NCBI GenBank assembly: GCA_018656255.1
Contig: JABHYI010000143.1
Coordinates: forward strand, 1 to 8,631
Direction: 5' to 3'
Source: Bacteroidota bacterium
GTDB taxonomy: Bacteria > Bacteroidota > Bacteroidia > Flavobacteriales > Flavobacteriaceae
Length of the DNA: 8,631 bases
The notes beneath the pieces are model-generated. The model worked only from the letters and a program-made list of their open reading frames with translations. It made no database searches and had not been told where the DNA came from. Position 1 is the first letter of the stretch; each line of letters starts with the position of its first letter. Of this stretch, positions 6,622 through 8,631 are shown one piece after another. The position numbers and the translations under genes are program-made.

Positions 6622-8214
6622 ATGGCAACAATAATTACAATGCCGCGACTAAGCGACACCATGGAAGAAGGAACGGTAGCATCATGGCTAAAAAGTGTTG
6701 GTGATACAGTAGGCGAGGGTGATATTCTTGCCGAAATTGAGACAGATAAAGCCACGATGGAGTTTGAATCTTTTCATGAAGGAACACTCTTGCATATAGG
6801 TATTGCAGAAGGAGAAACAGCCAATGTGGATGCGCTATTGGCAATTATTGGTGAAAAAGGAGAAGACATTTCTATGCACCTTAACCCTAGTTCGTCACAA
6901 ACTGCTCCAGATACAGTATCTCATCAAGATACCCAACAAACAAAGGAGGTTGCACCTACCACTGAGGCGGCTGCAATTCCAGAAGGTGTTGAGGTTATTA
7001 CCATGCCAAGGCTTAGTGATACTATGGAAGAAGGAACTGTGGCAACATGGCTTAAGAAAGAGGGAGACAGTATCCAGGAAGGTGACATTCTTGCTGAAAT
7101 TGAGACAGATAAAGCAACTATGGAATTTGAGTCTTTCTATACAGGAACACTCTTAAAAATAGGAATTCAAGAGGGTGAAACTGCTTTAGTTGATGCTTTG
7201 TTGGCAATTGTTGGGCCTGCAGGAACAGATGTTTCTGGTATCTCTCAGACTACAAAAGCGGCGCCAGATGTAACACCAGTGTCAGCACCAGCTCCAGTAA
7301 AAGAGACACCTGTAGCGGCACCTATTACTCAAGTGGTAACAGAAGTTGCGTCTACAAATTCCTCATCACAAAGAATATTTGCTTCACCACTTGCTAAAAA
7401 AATGGCAACAGATAAGGGTATTTCACTGCAGCTTGTAAAAGGGTCTGGAGAAAATGGTCGTATCGTAAAAAGTGATATAGAAAATTACCAGCCATCTGCA
7501 ACAGGTATTGCGCAATATACTCCAGTTGGAGTTGAAAGTTTTGAAGAAATTAAAAACAGTCAAATGCGCAAAACAATTGCAAAGCGTTTGGGTGAATCAA
7601 AATTCTCTGCACCACATTACTATTTAACCATTGAGCTTGACATGGATAACGCTATGGCATCAAGAGCTGCCATAAACAGTGCGCCAGATGTTAAAATCAG
7701 CTACAATGATATGATTGTAAAAGCATGTGCTATGGCCCTTAGAAAACATCCACAAGTTAATAGCCAATGGACAGACGGGCTAATGCGTATTGCAAAGCAT
7801 ATTCATGTAGGTGTTGCCGTTGCTGTAGATGATGGTCTACTTGTACCTGTTTTAAAATTTGCAGATCAAATGAGCTTCTCTCAAATAGGTGTGCATGTAA
7901 AAGAGTTGGCCGGCAAAGCAAGAAACAAAAAAATTACACCACAAGAGATGGATGGGAGTACCTTTACGGTAAGTAACCTAGGGATGTTTGGCATTAAAGA
8001 ATTTACCTCTATTATAAATGCGCCAAACTCGGCTATTTTATCTGTGGGGGCAATTATACAAAAGCCAGTTGTTAAAAATGGAGCACTTGCTGTAGGTAAT
8101 ACCATGACAGTGACCCTAGCCTGTGATCACAGAACCGTTGACGGAGCTACTGGAGCCAAATTTTTACAAACATTGCGTAATTATATAGAAAATCCAGTAA
8201 CTATGTTTGTGTAG
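6622..8214 (+). CDS. pdhC: Pyruvate dehydrogenase E2, dihydrolipoamide acetyltransferase with two lipoyl domains
   Basis: E2 is the core of the pyruvate dehydrogenase complex. Its lipoyl arms carry the acetyl group from E1 to the active site, where it passes to coenzyme A. The 530 residues show, in order: lipoyl domain 1 (about 2-78, lipoyl-lysine Lys43 in ETDKA); a linker rich in Thr, Ala and Gln (79-123); lipoyl domain 2 (124-199, Lys164); an Ala/Pro/Val/Thr-rich linker (200-250); the peripheral subunit-binding domain (about 251-289, from RIFASPLAKK); and the acyltransferase domain (about 302-530). The last holds MRKTIAKRL (315-323) and the catalytic His503 and Asp507 of HRTVDG. The two lipoyl domains match at 61 of 75 positions by my alignment. 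ATG 6622 lies 3 bases after pdhA and opens directly into lipoyl domain 1 (MATIITMPRLSDTM). Succinyl- and branched-chain-specific E2 enzymes are alternatives, but pairing with pdhA favours acetyltransferase. Confidence 0.95.
   Translation: MATIITMPRLSDTMEEGTVASWLKSVGDTVGEGDILAEIETDKATMEFESFHEGTLLHIGIAEGETANVDALLAIIGEKGEDISMHLNPSSSQTAPDTVSHQDTQQTKEVAPTTEAAAIPEGVEVITMPRLSDTMEEGTVATWLKKEGDSIQEGDILAEIETDKATMEFESFYTGTLLKIGIQEGETALVDALLAIVGPAGTDVSGISQTTKAAPDVTPVSAPAPVKETPVAAPITQVVTEVASTNSSSQRIFASPLAKKMATDKGISLQLVKGSGENGRIVKSDIENYQPSATGIAQYTPVGVESFEEIKNSQMRKTIAKRLGESKFSAPHYYLTIELDMDNAMASRAAINSAPDVKISYNDMIVKACAMALRKHPQVNSQWTDGLMRIAKHIHVGVAVAVDDGLLVPVLKFADQMSFSQIGVHVKELAGKARNKKITPQEMDGSTFTVSNLGMFGIKEFTSIINAPNSAILSVGAIIQKPVVKNGALAVGNTMTVTLACDHRTVDGATGAKFLQTLRNYIENPVTMFV
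6628..7215 (+). repeat. Tandem lipoyl-domain duplication within pdhC
   Basis: Bases 6628-6852 and 6991-7215 encode two copies of the same 75-residue lipoyl domain, offset by 363 bases (121 codons). The copies share exact stretches, including the 20 bases at 6733-6752 and 7096-7115 around the lipoyl-lysine codon. Many synonymous differences elsewhere indicate an old duplication or occasional gene conversion rather than an assembly artefact. Confidence 0.85.
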
Positions 8215-8238
8215 TTTTTCTGAAATTTTCAAATCTTT

Positions 8239-8279
8239 AAAATCCCTTAGAAATCTTAAATAGATGGCTCAGGGATTTT
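8239..8279 (+). terminator. Probable terminator after pdhC
   Basis: AAAATCCCT (8239-8247) pairs exactly with AGGGATTTT (8271-8279). A T-C mismatch followed by two more pairs (A8249-T8269, G8250-C8268) extends the stem, leaving a 17-base loop. The right arm ends in TTTT and is followed by TA-rich sequence. It begins 24 bases after the pdhC stop, a sensible place to end the pdh transcript. Confidence 0.5.
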
Positions 8280-8284
8280 GTATA

Positions 8285-8316
8285 TTTAGGTATTATTTTG
8301 ACAATAGATATATTTG
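8285..8316 (+). promoter_or_regulatory. Possible promoter of the downstream SDR gene
   Basis: TATATTTG at 8309-8316 matches the Bacteroidota -7 consensus TAnnTTTG exactly. A degenerate -33 element, TTTA at 8285-8288, lies 20 bases upstream. Transcription would start near 8322, leaving a leader of roughly 17 bases before the ATG at 8339. Confidence 0.4.
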
Positions 8317-8319
8317 TCA
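8299..8319. promoter_or_regulatory. Inverted repeat over the SDR promoter, possible operator
   Basis: TGACAA (8299-8304) and TTGTCA (8314-8319) are perfect 6-bp inverted arms separated by 9 bases. The repeat covers the proposed -7 element, where a bound dimeric regulator would block transcription. No regulator gene is seen next to it, and short symmetric sites arise by chance in AT-rich DNA. Confidence 0.25.
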
Positions 8320-8338
8320 TGACCTTTAAAAAATAACT

Positions 8339-8631
8339 ATGAAAAATATAATTATCACAGGTACTTCTCGCGGTATTGGCTATGAAATGGTTGCCATACT
8401 TGCTCAAGCTGGGCATAATGTGTTGGCTCTCTCAAGAAATGCAGCGCCAGTATCTGGGCTAGAGATTACCAACTGTCATTGCTTTTCTTGTGATATTACA
8501 GATCCCGATGCTATAAAAAAAGTGCCAACTTTTTTAAAAGAGAAAGGGTGGAAGCATGTTGATGTGCTTATCAATAATTCAGGATATTTGGTAAATAAAC
8601 CTTTTTCGGAACTATCCTTAGAAGACTTCAA
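8339..8631 (+). CDS. Short-chain dehydrogenase/reductase (SDR), 3'-partial
   Basis: The first 97 codons of an NAD(P)-dependent oxidoreductase run off the window edge. The Rossmann nucleotide-binding motif of classical SDRs is at residues 7-14 (TGTSRGIG). Ser32-Arg33 after the second strand suggests a preference for NADPH. CDITD at 51-55 is the adenine-binding acidic position. NNSG at 79-82 stands where most classical SDRs have NNAG, a conservative change also seen in active members. The catalytic Ser and YxxxK lie outside the window, so neither activity nor substrate can be judged. ATG 8339 is chosen because the first beta strand begins immediately (MKNIIITG) and an A-rich leader precedes it. 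It has its own promoter-like region after a likely terminator, so it is probably not part of the pdh operon. Confidence 0.85.
   Translation, partial: MKNIIITGTSRGIGYEMVAILAQAGHNVLALSRNAAPVSGLEITNCHCFSCDITDPDAIKKVPTFLKEKGWKHVDVLINNSGYLVNKPFSELSLEDF

Noticed and set aside
6803..7156. 117-codon frame inside pdhC
   Set aside because: It shadows the lipoyl-domain region in another frame; the Lys/Arg/Leu-rich product shows no domain.
1..8631. CRISPR array, tRNA or rRNA genes, insertion sequences, riboswitch
   Set aside because: No regularly spaced repeats, transposase-like frames or recognisable structured RNA were found; the only non-coding stretches are 36, 117, 127, 3 and 124 bases long and are described above.

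Overview
The window looks like an ordinary, conserved chromosomal stretch from a member of the Flavobacteriaceae (phylum Bacteroidota). Four things point there. PorU and PorV of the type IX secretion system (T9SS), which is confined to the Bacteroidota and relatives, sit side by side. The base composition is AT-rich. Starts lack Shine-Dalgarno sequences and have A/T-rich leaders. Promoter-like sites match the Bacteroidota pattern TTTG...TAnnTTTG. The genus cannot be fixed from the sequence. All recognised genes are on the + strand.

Bases 1-4889 hold the secretion module: porU, whose 5' end lies outside the window, then 36 bases later porV. PorU is the outer-surface C25-family (gingipain-like) sortase that removes the C-terminal sorting domain of T9SS cargo. 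PorV is the FadL-like outer-membrane barrel that carries cargo to it. A near-perfect 18-bp hairpin (4914-4953) closes this unit.

Bases 5007-5492 hold a tetrameric-type cytidine deaminase (cdd) that probably starts at TTG. A 127-base gap follows, with a weak AT-rich hairpin and a very good Bacteroidota promoter match (5542-5571).

Bases 5620-8214 hold pdhA (pyruvate dehydrogenase E1 alpha) and pdhC (dihydrolipoamide acetyltransferase, E2, with two lipoyl domains), separated by only 3 bases and almost certainly co-transcribed. The E1 beta partner is not in the window. A possible terminator and a promoter-like region with a 21-bp inverted repeat come next, followed by the first 97 codons of a short-chain dehydrogenase/reductase that runs off the right edge.

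Functionally the window joins two unrelated tasks, surface protein export and pyruvate/pyrimidine metabolism, in a gene order that as far as I know recurs in Flavobacteriaceae. I found no mobile element, CRISPR array, RNA gene, frameshift or sign of recent transfer. I see no convincing undescribed system; the points worth a second look are regulatory and start-site details.
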